Made by a program: the position numbers and the translations under genes | Assembly: GCA_903860195.1 (NCBI GenBank) | Contig: CAIOPO010000039.1 | Span: forward strand, 1-35,051 | From: an uncultured Opitutia bacterium | GTDB taxonomy: Bacteria > Verrucomicrobiota > Verrucomicrobiia > Opitutales > UBA953 | Reading direction: 5' to 3' | DNA: 35,051 nt | Part shown: one piece after another, positions 18,531 through 26,294 of the stretch | Numbering within the stretch: position 1 is the stretch's first letter | How the letters are laid out: each line of letters opens with the position of its first letter | The notes under the pieces: model-generated | Told to the model about the DNA's origin: nothing | What the model saw: only the letters and a program-made list of their open reading frames with translations | The model's database searches: none

Positions 18531-19286
18531 TCAGCCTTGGGCGGGCGGCCGGGCGAGCGTGGAAGCGGAAGTCACGTCCAGATGAAGCGTGCAGTCGGCA
18601 TGACCGCGCACCACCGAGGCCGGACAGTGCGGGGTCACGGGGCCTTCGACCGTCGCCTTCACCGCGGCCGCCTTGCGCTGGTCGGGCACGGAGAGGATGA
18701 TCTTCTTCGCACGCATGATCTCGCGGATGGACATCGAGATGGCCTGCTTCGGCACGTCGTTCATGGTCGGGAACCAGCCCTCGCCGAACTGCTGCCGCCG
18801 GCAGGCTTCGTCGAGGTCGACCACCAGATAAGGGCGCGTGGTCTCGAAGTCGGCGGGCGGATCATTGAAGGCGAGGTGCGAGTTCTCGCCGATGCCGGCG
18901 AAGCAGACCTCGATCGTGGTACGGGAAATCAGCCCGGACAGCCGGTCGAGCTCGGCGCGCAGATCGCGGGCGTCACCGTTGACCGGAATGAACTCCGGAC
19001 GGGCGGGCAGGAGGTCGACGAACCTCTCCCGCAGGTATTTGCGGAAGCTGGCGCCGTGTGACTCGGGCAGACCGACGTATTCGTCCAGGTGGAAGGCCGT
19101 GACCCGCGACCAGTCGATGCCCGGGGCCTTCACGAGGGCCTTGAGCGTCTCGAACTGGCTGGCGCCGGTGGCGACGATGATGCTCACGCGCTCCCGGGCG
19201 GCCAGCGCGCGGCGGATGACGTCCGCGCCTTCGGCGGCGGCGGCGGCGCCCATGGCGGATGAATCCTTATGGATGCTGATCTTCAT
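18531..19286 (-). CDS. nagB: Glucosamine-6-phosphate deaminase (variant active-site loop)
   Basis: A 251-residue NagB/SugP-family protein. The start [13 protein letters not shown] was chosen over the upstream MWRHPA codon of the track because it matches the usual NagB N-terminus. Motifs are [24 protein letters not shown] (with the Asp of the DEY motif) and [13 protein letters not shown]. The last corresponds to GVGNDGHIAFNEP in E. coli, so Asp141 is Asn and Glu148 is Asp while His143 stays. This GENxH variant occurs in a broad NagB subgroup, so function is probably kept. It converts glucosamine-6-P to fructose-6-P and ammonia. It leads the nagBA operon. Confidence 0.87.
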   Translation of the reverse strand: MKISIHKDSSAMGAAAAAEGADVIRRALAARERVSIIVATGASQFETLKALVKAPGIDWSRVTAFHLDEYVGLPESHGASFRKYLRERFVDLLPARPEFIPVNGDARDLRAELDRLSGLISRTTIEVCFAGIGENSHLAFNDPPADFETTRPYLVVDLDEACRRQQFGEGWFPTMNDVPKQAISMSIREIMRAKKIILSVPDQRKAAAVKATVEGPVTPHCPASVVRGHADCTLHLDVTSASTLARPPAQG

Positions 19287-19432
19287 GGCGGGGTGACGCC
19301 ACACTGGCCCAGACCTCCCCGCACGGGCAAGCGTGGAAGGACCGTGAAGTCCGGCCGAAGGACCCGTCCCTCAGCATTTCCTCCCAAGGGATGCGGATTG
19401 AACTGGCAGCCCCGACGAGGTTCCCCGAACGC

Positions 19433-20956
19433 ATGCTTTCCGTCATCCGTTCGGGCGCGCTGGTCGGCGTCGAGGCCCTGCCGGTCGAGGTCGAGGTCAA
19501 CTCCGGCGAGATCGGCGAATACGGCCTCTGGCTGGTCGGCCTGCCCGACGCCGCCGTGAAGGAGTCCGAGGACCGCGTGACGTCCGCGCTCCAGAACGCG
19601 GGGCTGCGTCTGCCTGAGACGCGAACGACGATCAACTTGGCGCCGGGCGACCTGCGCAAGGAGGGAGCGTTCTACGACCTGCCCATCGCGCTCGGTCTGG
19701 CCGCGGCCACGGGACAGCTCGACCGACGGAGGCTGGCCCAATACCTGATCGCCGGAGAGCTCGGCCTCAGCGGAGGCACGCGGCCCGTCCGCGGCGGGGT
19801 GGCGTTCGCCCTGCTCGCGCGACGACTGGGACTCAAGGGAGTCGTACTGCCGCGCGCCTCGGCCGTGGAGGCCGCGCTCGTCCCGGGAGTCGAGGCTTTC
19901 GCCGCCGACTCGCTCGACGCCGCCCGGCGCTTCCTCAACGGCGACCCCGCCTTCTCGCCGCTGCCGCCGTCCCCCGCGGTCCCGCCGACGCCGTCCGGCG
20001 AACTGCCGGACTTCTCCGAGGTCAAAGGCCAGCTCGCGGTGCGCCGGGCGGTCGAGGTCGCCGCGGCCGGCGGACACAACCTGCTGCTCATCGGACCGCC
20101 GGGCTCCGGAAAATCGCTCATCGCCAAACGCATTCCGACCGTGCTGCCGGAACCCGACGCCGAGGAACGACTGGAGATCCTTTCCGTGCACTCGGCCGCG
20201 GGCACGTGCCCTTCCACGGACGCCCGCGCCTGGTCACGTCCGTTCCGCTCGCCCCACCACACGATCAGCGACATCGGGCTGGTCGGCGGCGGCAGCATGC
20301 CGGGCCCGGGCGAAGTCTCCCTGGCGCATCGCGGCGTGCTCTTCCTCGACGAGCTGCCGGAGTTCAGGCGCTCGGCCCTCGAAGTGCTGCGCCAGCCGCT
20401 TGAAGACGGGCAGGTGACGGTCTCACGCGCGGCGGCGAAGGTCACCCTGCCCTCGCGCATCATGCTGGTGGCGGCGATGAACCCCTGCCCCTGCGGCCAC
20501 CTCGGCGACCGCATGCGGGAGTGCCGCTGCTCGCCCGCGCAGGTGAGGCGGTACCGGTCCCGGGTCTCCGGTCCGCTCCTCGACCGCATCGACGTCCAGG
20601 TGGAGGCCCCGGCGCTCACCATCGATGAGCTGAGATCCGCCGCGCCCGGAGAGGCGTCGTCCGAGATGCGCGCGAGGATCGAGGCCGCCCGCGCGATCCA
20701 ACGTCGCCGTTTCGCCGGGCGGCCGGGCGGGTGCAACGCGGTGCTCGGCGGCCGCGACCTGCGTGAGCATTGCGCCTTGGAGCGGGCACAAGGGGACCTG
20801 CTGCAGCAGGCGATGGAGAAGCTCGGGCTTTCAGCCCGGGCCTACGACCGCATCCTGCGCGTCGCCCGCACGGTGGCGGACCTCTCAGGGACGGAAAGGA
20901 TCGCGACCGCCCATCTGCTCGAGGCCATCCACTACCGCTCGCTCGACCGGGGCTGA
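19433..20956 (+). CDS. comM: ComM/YifB family Mg-chelatase-like AAA+ ATPase
   Basis: A 507-residue protein starting [17 protein letters not shown]; the track start 14 codons upstream lacks the family N-terminus. Order: N-terminal Lon-like fold ([36 protein letters not shown]), then the AAA+ domain with Walker [13 protein letters not shown] and Walker B FLDELPEF. The conserved SPHHT and [12 protein letters not shown] (zinc-like cysteine cluster) follow, with a C-terminal helical domain. ComM promotes branch migration during integration of transformed DNA. Its presence suggests, but does not prove, natural transformation. It diverges from nagB over 146 nt, where I see no clear operator. Confidence 0.92.
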   Translation: MLSVIRSGALVGVEALPVEVEVNSGEIGEYGLWLVGLPDAAVKESEDRVTSALQNAGLRLPETRTTINLAPGDLRKEGAFYDLPIALGLAAATGQLDRRRLAQYLIAGELGLSGGTRPVRGGVAFALLARRLGLKGVVLPRASAVEAALVPGVEAFAADSLDAARRFLNGDPAFSPLPPSPAVPPTPSGELPDFSEVKGQLAVRRAVEVAAAGGHNLLLIGPPGSGKSLIAKRIPTVLPEPDAEERLEILSVHSAAGTCPSTDARAWSRPFRSPHHTISDIGLVGGGSMPGPGEVSLAHRGVLFLDELPEFRRSALEVLRQPLEDGQVTVSRAAAKVTLPSRIMLVAAMNPCPCGHLGDRMRECRCSPAQVRRYRSRVSGPLLDRIDVQVEAPALTIDELRSAAPGEASSEMRARIEAARAIQRRRFAGRPGGCNAVLGGRDLREHCALERAQGDLLQQAMEKLGLSARAYDRILRVARTVADLSGTERIATAHLLEAIHYRSLDRG

Positions 20957-21001
20957 AAAACGCTCGCCGACCCCGCGCGGGCAGGTTCATATGACGGCCC
21001 C

Positions 21002-22057
21002 ATGAACCCCATCCGCAACTGCATCACCGCGGCCCTCGCCCTGGCCGCCGCCGTCCTTGGCGCCGCCGAGCCGGTCCGGGTGCTCGTCATCGACGGGCGC
21101 AACAACCACGACTGGCAGGGCACCACCGCCTCGCTGAAGGCCACCCTCGCCGCCGTCGGCGGCTTCCAGGTCGACGTCTCCACCGCGCCGCCCGCCTTCA
21201 CCAAGCGCGCCCCGCAGCGTCCGAAGAAGATGGACGACAAGCAGAAGGCCGCCTTCGACAAGGCGCTTCAGGCCTGGAAGGACGAGGAGTCCGCCTTCAG
21301 CCGCGCCCACGCCGGCGAGTGGGAGAAGTGGCTGCCGGAGTTCGGCAAGTACCAGGTCATCGTGAACAACTACAACGGCGCCGAATGGACCGACCCCGTG
21401 AAGCAGGCCTTCACCGCCTTCGTCCTGCAGGGCGGCGGACTCGTCAACGTCCATGCGGCCAACAACGCCTTCACCAACTGGGAGGACTTCAACGAGATGA
21501 TCTGCTTCGGCTGGCGCGGCGACACCTTCAAGGACCGCGTCGCGGTCGATGACGCGACGGGCAAGGCGGTCGCCGTGCCCCGCGACAAGGAGAAGTTCCA
21601 GGACCGCGGCTTCGGCTCCGGCCACGGCCCGAAGCACGCCTTCGTGCTCAAGGGACGCAACATGGACCACCCCATCCAGAAGGGCATGCCCGTGGAGTGG
21701 CTGCACGCCTCCGACGAGCTCTACCACCGCATGCGCGGCGACGCCGGGCACGTGGACATCCTCGCCAGCGCCTACTCCGCGCCCGAGGACCACGCCAAGG
21801 GAACCGGCATGCACGAACCCATGGTCTGGTGGGCCAAGTTCGGCCAGGGACGCGTCGTCACCACCTCCATGGGACACCTGATGGGCGGCGTCCCGCTCGA
21901 CCCGCTGCACTGCGTCGGCTTCCAGACGGTCTTCGCCCGCTCGGTCGAATGGGCCGCCACCGGCAAGGTGACGCTCGAGGTGCCCAAGGAGTTTCCGACG
22001 AAGGACAAGGAAAGCGTCGTCGAGCCCTCCAAGGTCAGCTGGAAGCGCTCGAACTGA
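21002..22057 (+). CDS. Exported ThuA-domain protein
   Basis: A 351-residue protein with a Sec signal (NCITAALALAAAVLGAAEP) and a ThuA fold, a trehalose-utilisation/glutamine-amidotransferase-like domain. Markers are VRVLVIDGRNNHDWQGTT at the N-terminus, VIVNNYNGAEW, GGGLVNVHAANNAF and GRVVTTSMGHLMGG. ThuA proteins are numerous in Planctomycetes and Verrucomicrobia, often beside sulfatases and GFO/IDH/MocA enzymes, and some act on oxidised sugars. A stretch of charged residues (about 60-95, KRAPQRPKKMDDKQKAAF and after) inserts into the N-terminal half. The exact substrate is unknown. Confidence 0.85.
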   Translation: MNPIRNCITAALALAAAVLGAAEPVRVLVIDGRNNHDWQGTTASLKATLAAVGGFQVDVSTAPPAFTKRAPQRPKKMDDKQKAAFDKALQAWKDEESAFSRAHAGEWEKWLPEFGKYQVIVNNYNGAEWTDPVKQAFTAFVLQGGGLVNVHAANNAFTNWEDFNEMICFGWRGDTFKDRVAVDDATGKAVAVPRDKEKFQDRGFGSGHGPKHAFVLKGRNMDHPIQKGMPVEWLHASDELYHRMRGDAGHVDILASAYSAPEDHAKGTGMHEPMVWWAKFGQGRVVTTSMGHLMGGVPLDPLHCVGFQTVFARSVEWAATGKVTLEVPKEFPTKDKESVVEPSKVSWKRSN

Positions 22058-22078
22058 TCGCCCCGCCGTCCGACTGCG

Positions 22079-22110
22079 AAGGCCCGCCGACCGGCGGGCC
22101 TTTTCTTTTA
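22079..22110 (+). terminator. Rho-independent terminator after the ThuA gene
   Basis: The perfect stem AAGGCCCGCC / GGCGGGCCTT with a GACC loop is followed by TTCTTTTA. It lies between the convergent thuA-like and gluconokinase genes. Confidence 0.85.
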
Positions 22111-22112
22111 CC

Positions 22113-22628
22113 TCAGAGCGAAGAGAGCGCGGCCGCCACGGCCGCCTGGATCACCTGGGGCTCCGGCCCGACGTCGACCGTGACGCACCGTTCCGCCGGC
22201 ATGACCGGCGGCTCCAGCGCCGCCAGCTGGCTGTCCAGCAGTCCCGCCGGCATGAAATGCCCCCTGCGAGCGCCGATGCGGGCCGCCAGCAGTTCACGCG
22301 GGCCGGTGAGATGCACGAAGATGAGATGCGGGTCCGCCTCCCGCAACCGGTCACGATAGGCCCTCTTGAGCGCGGAACAGGTGACCACCATCGCCTCGCC
22401 ACGCGCCCTGCCTTCGGCGATGCGGGCGGCCATGGCGGACAGCCAGCCCGCGCGGTCGGCGTCGGTCAGAGGCGTGCCCGCACGCATCTTCTCGACGTTG
22501 GCCGGAGGATGGAAGTCGTCGGCCTCGATGAGCGTGGCGCCGGTCGCGCGGGCGTGCAGGGCGGCCACGGTGCTCTTGCCGCAGCCGCTCACGCCCATGA
22601 AGACGACGTTGTCCCGTCCCTTGCCCAC
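22113..22628 (-). CDS. gntK: Gluconokinase
   Basis: A 171-residue P-loop kinase. The start is a GTG at 22628, 2 nt after the upstream gene's stop; the track's longer start lies inside that gene. Walker A is GVSGCGKST. The segment EADDFHPPANVEKMRAGTPL is diagnostic for the GntK family, and LTDADRAGWL, CSALKRAYRDRLR and FVHLTG also match. It phosphorylates D-gluconate to 6-phosphogluconate using ATP. It is the last gene of the sulfatase - GFO/IDH/MocA - gluconokinase run, so the upstream oxidoreductase may deliver an aldonate substrate. Confidence 0.92.
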   Translation of the reverse strand: MGKGRDNVVFMGVSGCGKSTVAALHARATGATLIEADDFHPPANVEKMRAGTPLTDADRAGWLSAMAARIAEGRARGEAMVVTCSALKRAYRDRLREADPHLIFVHLTGPRELLAARIGARRGHFMPAGLLDSQLAALEPPVMPAERCVTVDVGPEPQVIQAAVAAALSSL

Positions 22629-22630
22629 GG

Positions 22631-23704
22631 TCAGAGCTCGATGGTGCGCCCTTCGCGGAAGGAACGGTCGGCGGCGTGCACGATGCGCATGGAGTTGACC
22701 GCGTCGTCCATGTGCGCGGTCAGGTCGAGGTCCTCCCGGACGGCCCGCTCGAAGTAGGCCTGCTCCCGCTCGCACAGGCCGTCATGACCCGGATCGGCCT
22801 CCGTGGGCACGACCTCGTCCGGCTTCAGGAACTTGCCGTCCGGTCCGAGCGCGGCGTGGTGCACCTTGAGCGCCTGGGCGGCGGAATGGGAGTCGACGTC
22901 GGCGGAGTTGCCGGCCTGGGCGGCCTTGCCGGCCACGATGGAGACGCAGCCCCTGGGTCCGATGACGTCCTTCACGAAGAAGGCCTCCTCGGACATCATG
23001 GGGCCCCACCCGGCCTCGTACCAGCCGACGGAACCGTCGGCGAAGGTCACCTGAAGCTGGCCGTAGTTGATCTGGCCCGCCGGCATGTCCTCGGTCAGCC
23101 GCGCGCCGATGCCCGAGACGCGCACCGGACGGCTGCCCGTCATCAGGCACATGATGTCCACGTAGTGGACGCCGCAGTCGACGACGGGGCTGCAGCTCTG
23201 CAGCAGCGCGCGATGGGTCTTCCACATGTCGCCGAAGCTCTGCTGGTTGAGGTTCATCCGCATGACGAGCGGCTTGCCGAGCTTCTGGACCGTGGCCACG
23301 AACTGCGTCCAGGCGGGATGGTGCCGCAGGATGTAGCCGATGACGACCTTGCGCTTCACGGCCTTGGCCTTGGCCACGATGCGCTCGGCCTCCTCGACGG
23401 TGACGGCGAGGGGCTTCTCCACGAACACGTGGCAGCCGGCGTCGAGCGCGGCGACGGCGTATTCGGCATGGGTGTCGGGATAGCTGGAGATGGAGACGGC
23501 GTCCGGCTTCGTCGTCCGGAGCGCGGCGTGGAAATCGCCGAACTCTGCGTAGCCGCCGCCGAGTTCGGCGTTCAGCTTCGCGCGGGATTCGGCCGAACGG
23601 GTGACGAGACCGACGATCTCAAAGCCGGGCAGGCGGTGGTAGGCGAGGGCATGGGACCGGCCCATGTGGCCGGCGCCGACGCAGAGGACGCGTATCTTCT
23701 TCAT
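22631..23704 (-). CDS. GFO/IDH/MocA family NAD(P)-dependent oxidoreductase
   Basis: A 357-residue protein with an N-terminal Rossmann fold (IRVLCVGAGHMGRSHALAY), the family's catalytic EKP lysine in HVFVEKPLAVTVEEAE, and the second-domain motif DCGVHYVDIMCLMTG with the conserved Asp/His. Members oxidise sugars, inositols or glycosides. No twin-arginine signal is present, so it is cytoplasmic. It lies 7 nt after the sulfatase and 2 nt before gluconokinase, which supports a shared sugar pathway, though the substrate cannot be read from sequence. Confidence 0.9.
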   Translation of the reverse strand: MKKIRVLCVGAGHMGRSHALAYHRLPGFEIVGLVTRSAESRAKLNAELGGGYAEFGDFHAALRTTKPDAVSISSYPDTHAEYAVAALDAGCHVFVEKPLAVTVEEAERIVAKAKAVKRKVVIGYILRHHPAWTQFVATVQKLGKPLVMRMNLNQQSFGDMWKTHRALLQSCSPVVDCGVHYVDIMCLMTGSRPVRVSGIGARLTEDMPAGQINYGQLQVTFADGSVGWYEAGWGPMMSEEAFFVKDVIGPRGCVSIVAGKAAQAGNSADVDSHSAAQALKVHHAALGPDGKFLKPDEVVPTEADPGHDGLCEREQAYFERAVREDLDLTAHMDDAVNSMRIVHAADRSFREGRTIEL

Positions 23705-23711
23705 GAGGAAA

Positions 23712-25277
23712 TCAGAGGCCGAGCGGCTGGTTGAAGCCCTTGGCGCGCTCGGCGTCGAGGGCGGCCTTGAGGCGCGCGACGACTTCGGGATGGGCGGCCG
23801 CGACGTTGTCGCGTTCGGCCGGGTCGGCGACGAGGTCGAAGAGCCGGTCCTTGCCCTGCTCCGCCGCGTCGCGCTTGAAGTCCTCGGCCTTGCCGGGCTG
23901 CACCGCCACGGACTTCCAGGCCGCCTTGCCCTTCTGGCCCGTGCCGGGGATGTACTTCCAACGCGCGTCCCGGACCGAGAGCTGTCCGCCCTGGGTGCTG
24001 GAGACGAGCAGTTCGCGGCCGGCGCCGCCGAGGAGGGCCGCCGAATGGTCGCGCGCGTCGAGCGTGGCGTATTCGGCCGCGTCTCCGCCGGCCAGCTTCA
24101 CGAAGGTCGCCGGCAGGTCGACCTGGGACACCAGCGCGTCGGAGACCTTGCCCGCCGGCGCCCGCCCGGGCCAGCGCACGATGAAGGGCACGCGCGTGCC
24201 GCCCTCGAGGATCGAGTATTTGCCGGACCGGAAGGGACCGGCCGGCTCATGGCCCGCCTTGGCGTTGAGTTCCGTGGACTGGTCCTTGTAGCCGTCGTCG
24301 AGGATCGGTCCGTTGTCGGAGGAGACCACGATGACCGTCCTCTCCGTCAGACCGTGCCGGTCGAGTTCGGCGAGGATGCGTCCCACCTGGTCGTCGAAGG
24401 CGACCACGGCGTCGCCGCGCGGTCCGAGCGGGGTGCGGCCGGCGTAGCGCGGGTGCGGCAGGCGGGGCACGTGGTTCTCATGCGAGGCGTAATAGAGCAG
24501 GAACGGTCGGTCCTTGCTGCGCGCGATGAACTCGCAGGCCTTGCCCGCGAAAGCGTCTCCCATCGTCTCATCATTCCAGACCGCGGACTTGCCGCCTTTC
24601 ATCCAACCGATGCGACCGACGCCGTTGACGAGCGCCATGTTATGGCCGTGCGACCAGTCCATCTTCAGCTTGGCTCGCTCCGCCTCGAGCTTGAGGTCCG
24701 GATCCCCCGGATAGGGCGACTTGTAGCTGACTTCGATCGGATCCTCGGGGTCGAGTCCGACCACGCGTCCGTCCTCCACGTAGACCGTGGGCACGCGGTC
24801 ACCGGTGGCGGCCATGATGAAGGAGTAGCCGAAACCGATGTCATTGGGAGAAGGGGCGATCTTCCCGTTCCAGTCCACGTCGCCGGAGCCCAGGCCCAGA
24901 TGCCACTTCCCGACCACGCCGGTGGCGTAGCCCATCTTGGCGAGACTGGAGGCCATCGTCGGACGGCCCGGGCGGATGATCATGCGGGCGTCGCCCGGAA
25001 GCACGCCGGTGCCCTGCCGGCGCCAGGCATACTCACCCGTGAGGAGAGAGTAGCGAGAAGGCGTGCAGGTGGCCGACGTGCAGTAACCGGCGGTGAAACG
25101 GACGCCTTGCGACGCCAGCCGGTCGAGGTTCGGCGTCGGGATGACCTTGGCGCCGTAGCAGCCGAGGTCGCCCCAGCCGATGTCATCCGCATAAAGCAGG
25201 ACGAAGTTGGGACGCTCGGCGGCGGAGGCGGAAACGGCGAGAAGCAGCAGGCCGGCGATGAGCGGGGCGATTCGCAT
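23712..25277 (-). CDS. Exported sulfatase (formylglycine-dependent)
   Basis: A 521-residue sulfatase starting MRIAPLIAGLLLLAVSASA, a signal peptide. The track start 33 codons upstream was rejected because it puts the signal inside the protein. LLYADDIGWGDLGCYG has the metal-binding Asp pair (31-32). CTPSR (71-75) is the C-x-P-S-R site at which Cys71 would be converted to formylglycine, and GKWHLG and SSDNGP give further active-site residues. It hydrolyses sulfate esters, likely of a polysaccharide. No formylglycine-generating enzyme is in the window, so activation relies on a gene elsewhere. It heads the operon. Confidence 0.93.
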   Translation of the reverse strand: MRIAPLIAGLLLLAVSASAAERPNFVLLYADDIGWGDLGCYGAKVIPTPNLDRLASQGVRFTAGYCTSATCTPSRYSLLTGEYAWRRQGTGVLPGDARMIIRPGRPTMASSLAKMGYATGVVGKWHLGLGSGDVDWNGKIAPSPNDIGFGYSFIMAATGDRVPTVYVEDGRVVGLDPEDPIEVSYKSPYPGDPDLKLEAERAKLKMDWSHGHNMALVNGVGRIGWMKGGKSAVWNDETMGDAFAGKACEFIARSKDRPFLLYYASHENHVPRLPHPRYAGRTPLGPRGDAVVAFDDQVGRILAELDRHGLTERTVIVVSSDNGPILDDGYKDQSTELNAKAGHEPAGPFRSGKYSILEGGTRVPFIVRWPGRAPAGKVSDALVSQVDLPATFVKLAGGDAAEYATLDARDHSAALLGGAGRELLVSSTQGGQLSVRDARWKYIPGTGQKGKAAWKSVAVQPGKAEDFKRDAAEQGKDRLFDLVADPAERDNVAAAHPEVVARLKAALDAERAKGFNQPLGL

Positions 25278-25301
25278 GCTGCGTGCATAACGGGACACGA
25301 C

Positions 25302-25338
25302 CCTTTGCCAAGCCCTCCCCGCCGATGCTTGCCAAAGG
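25302..25338. promoter_or_regulatory. Inverted repeat between sulfatase and dapF homologue
   Basis: CCTTTGCCAAG (25302-25312) and CTTGCCAAAGG (25328-25338) are reverse complements except for one position, separated by 15 nt, in the 85-nt divergent spacer. They also share TTGCCAA as a direct repeat. It may be a two-site operator. Confidence 0.35.
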
Positions 25339-25362
25339 AGCGAAAAACGCCAATCCCACGGC

Positions 25363-26217
25363 ATGCGCTTCGCCAAGTATCACGCCCTCGGCAACGACTA
25401 CCTCGTGCTCGAGCCGAAGGACTGCCCCGCCCTCTTCGCGGCCGAGGCGGTGCGCAAGGTCTGCCACCGTCACTACGGACTGGGCTCGGACGGAATCCTC
25501 TACGGACCCATCGCGCGTGCGGACGGACTCATCGGCCTGCGCATCCTGAACCCCGACGGCTCGGAAGCCGAGAAGTCGGGCAACGGCATCCGCATCTTCT
25601 GCCGCCATCTTCTCGAAACCGGCCGGGTGCGCGAGGGCCAGGAGTTCCGTCTGCACACGCTCGGCGGAGTCGTCGGTTGCGCGGTCTTCGAAGGCGGGCG
25701 CCGCATCAGGGTCGAGATGGGAGGCGTCTCCTTCCGCGCCCCGCAGATTCCGCACGTCGGACCCGACCGCGAGGTCCTCGGCGAGGAGATCACGGTCGCC
25801 GGCCGCACTTTCCGCTACTGGTCCGCGACGGTGGGCAACCCCCACTGCGTCATACCCGTGGACGAGCTGACGCCCGACCTGGCCCGCACCTACGGACCCC
25901 ACCTCGAGGTGCATCCCAACTTCCCGAACCGCACCAATGTCCAGTTCATGAAGGTCGTCGACCGCCGGAACGTCCGGATTGAGATCTGGGAGCGCGGGGC
26001 GGGCTACACCCTCGCCTCCGGCTCGTCCTCCTCCGCCTCGGCGGCCGTGGCCCGCAAGATGGGCCTGGTCGACGCCGACGTCACCGTGCACATGCCGGGG
26101 GGGCAGATTAGTATTGGCATCGGACCGGACTACTCCATCGTGATGACCGGACCGACGACCCCGGTGGGCATCTTTGAGATGCACCCCGGAGTACCGGACC
26201 AGGACGTCGCCCTCTGA
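25363..26217 (+). CDS. dapF: Diaminopimelate epimerase homologue with both catalytic cysteines replaced by serine
   Basis: A 284-residue protein with the two-fold DapF layout and typical N-terminus (FAKYHALGNDYLVLEP). In the canonical enzyme, two cysteines (73 and 217 in H. influenzae) act as the acid-base pair. Here the first site reads EKSGNG with Ser72 and the second TLASGSSSS with Ser219, so both are serine. Tyr215 also replaces the Glu of the usual GET. Carboxylate-binding residues look kept (E210-R211, N11, GNPHC, PNRTN). Canonical DapF converts LL- to meso-diaminopimelate for lysine and peptidoglycan. The enzyme may be a serine-based epimerase, act on another substrate, or be inactive. 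The gene symbol is by homology only. Confidence 0.75.
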   Translation: MRFAKYHALGNDYLVLEPKDCPALFAAEAVRKVCHRHYGLGSDGILYGPIARADGLIGLRILNPDGSEAEKSGNGIRIFCRHLLETGRVREGQEFRLHTLGGVVGCAVFEGGRRIRVEMGGVSFRAPQIPHVGPDREVLGEEITVAGRTFRYWSATVGNPHCVIPVDELTPDLARTYGPHLEVHPNFPNRTNVQFMKVVDRRNVRIEIWERGAGYTLASGSSSSASAAVARKMGLVDADVTVHMPGGQISIGIGPDYSIVMTGPTTPVGIFEMHPGVPDQDVAL

Positions 26218-26294
26218 GGCGCCGCCTATCCCATAGAATAGCGCACATACACGGCCTGCCCTCAGGGGCGGGTCGCTCGAATCCATCCATACCC

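Noticed and set aside
19287-19432. Regulatory site in the nagB/comM divergent spacer
   Set aside because: I found no convincing inverted repeat or promoter pair in these 146 nt.
25575-26080. Sequencing error or pseudogene explanation for the dapF Ser/Ser change
   Set aside because: The frame is intact over full length, both sites change independently by full codons, and surrounding conserved residues are kept, so decay or an error is not the simplest reading.
26234-26239. TAGAAT as a -10 box for the helicase gene
   Set aside because: No acceptable -35 at 16-18 nt upstream, and the fit could be chance in a short AT-richer patch.
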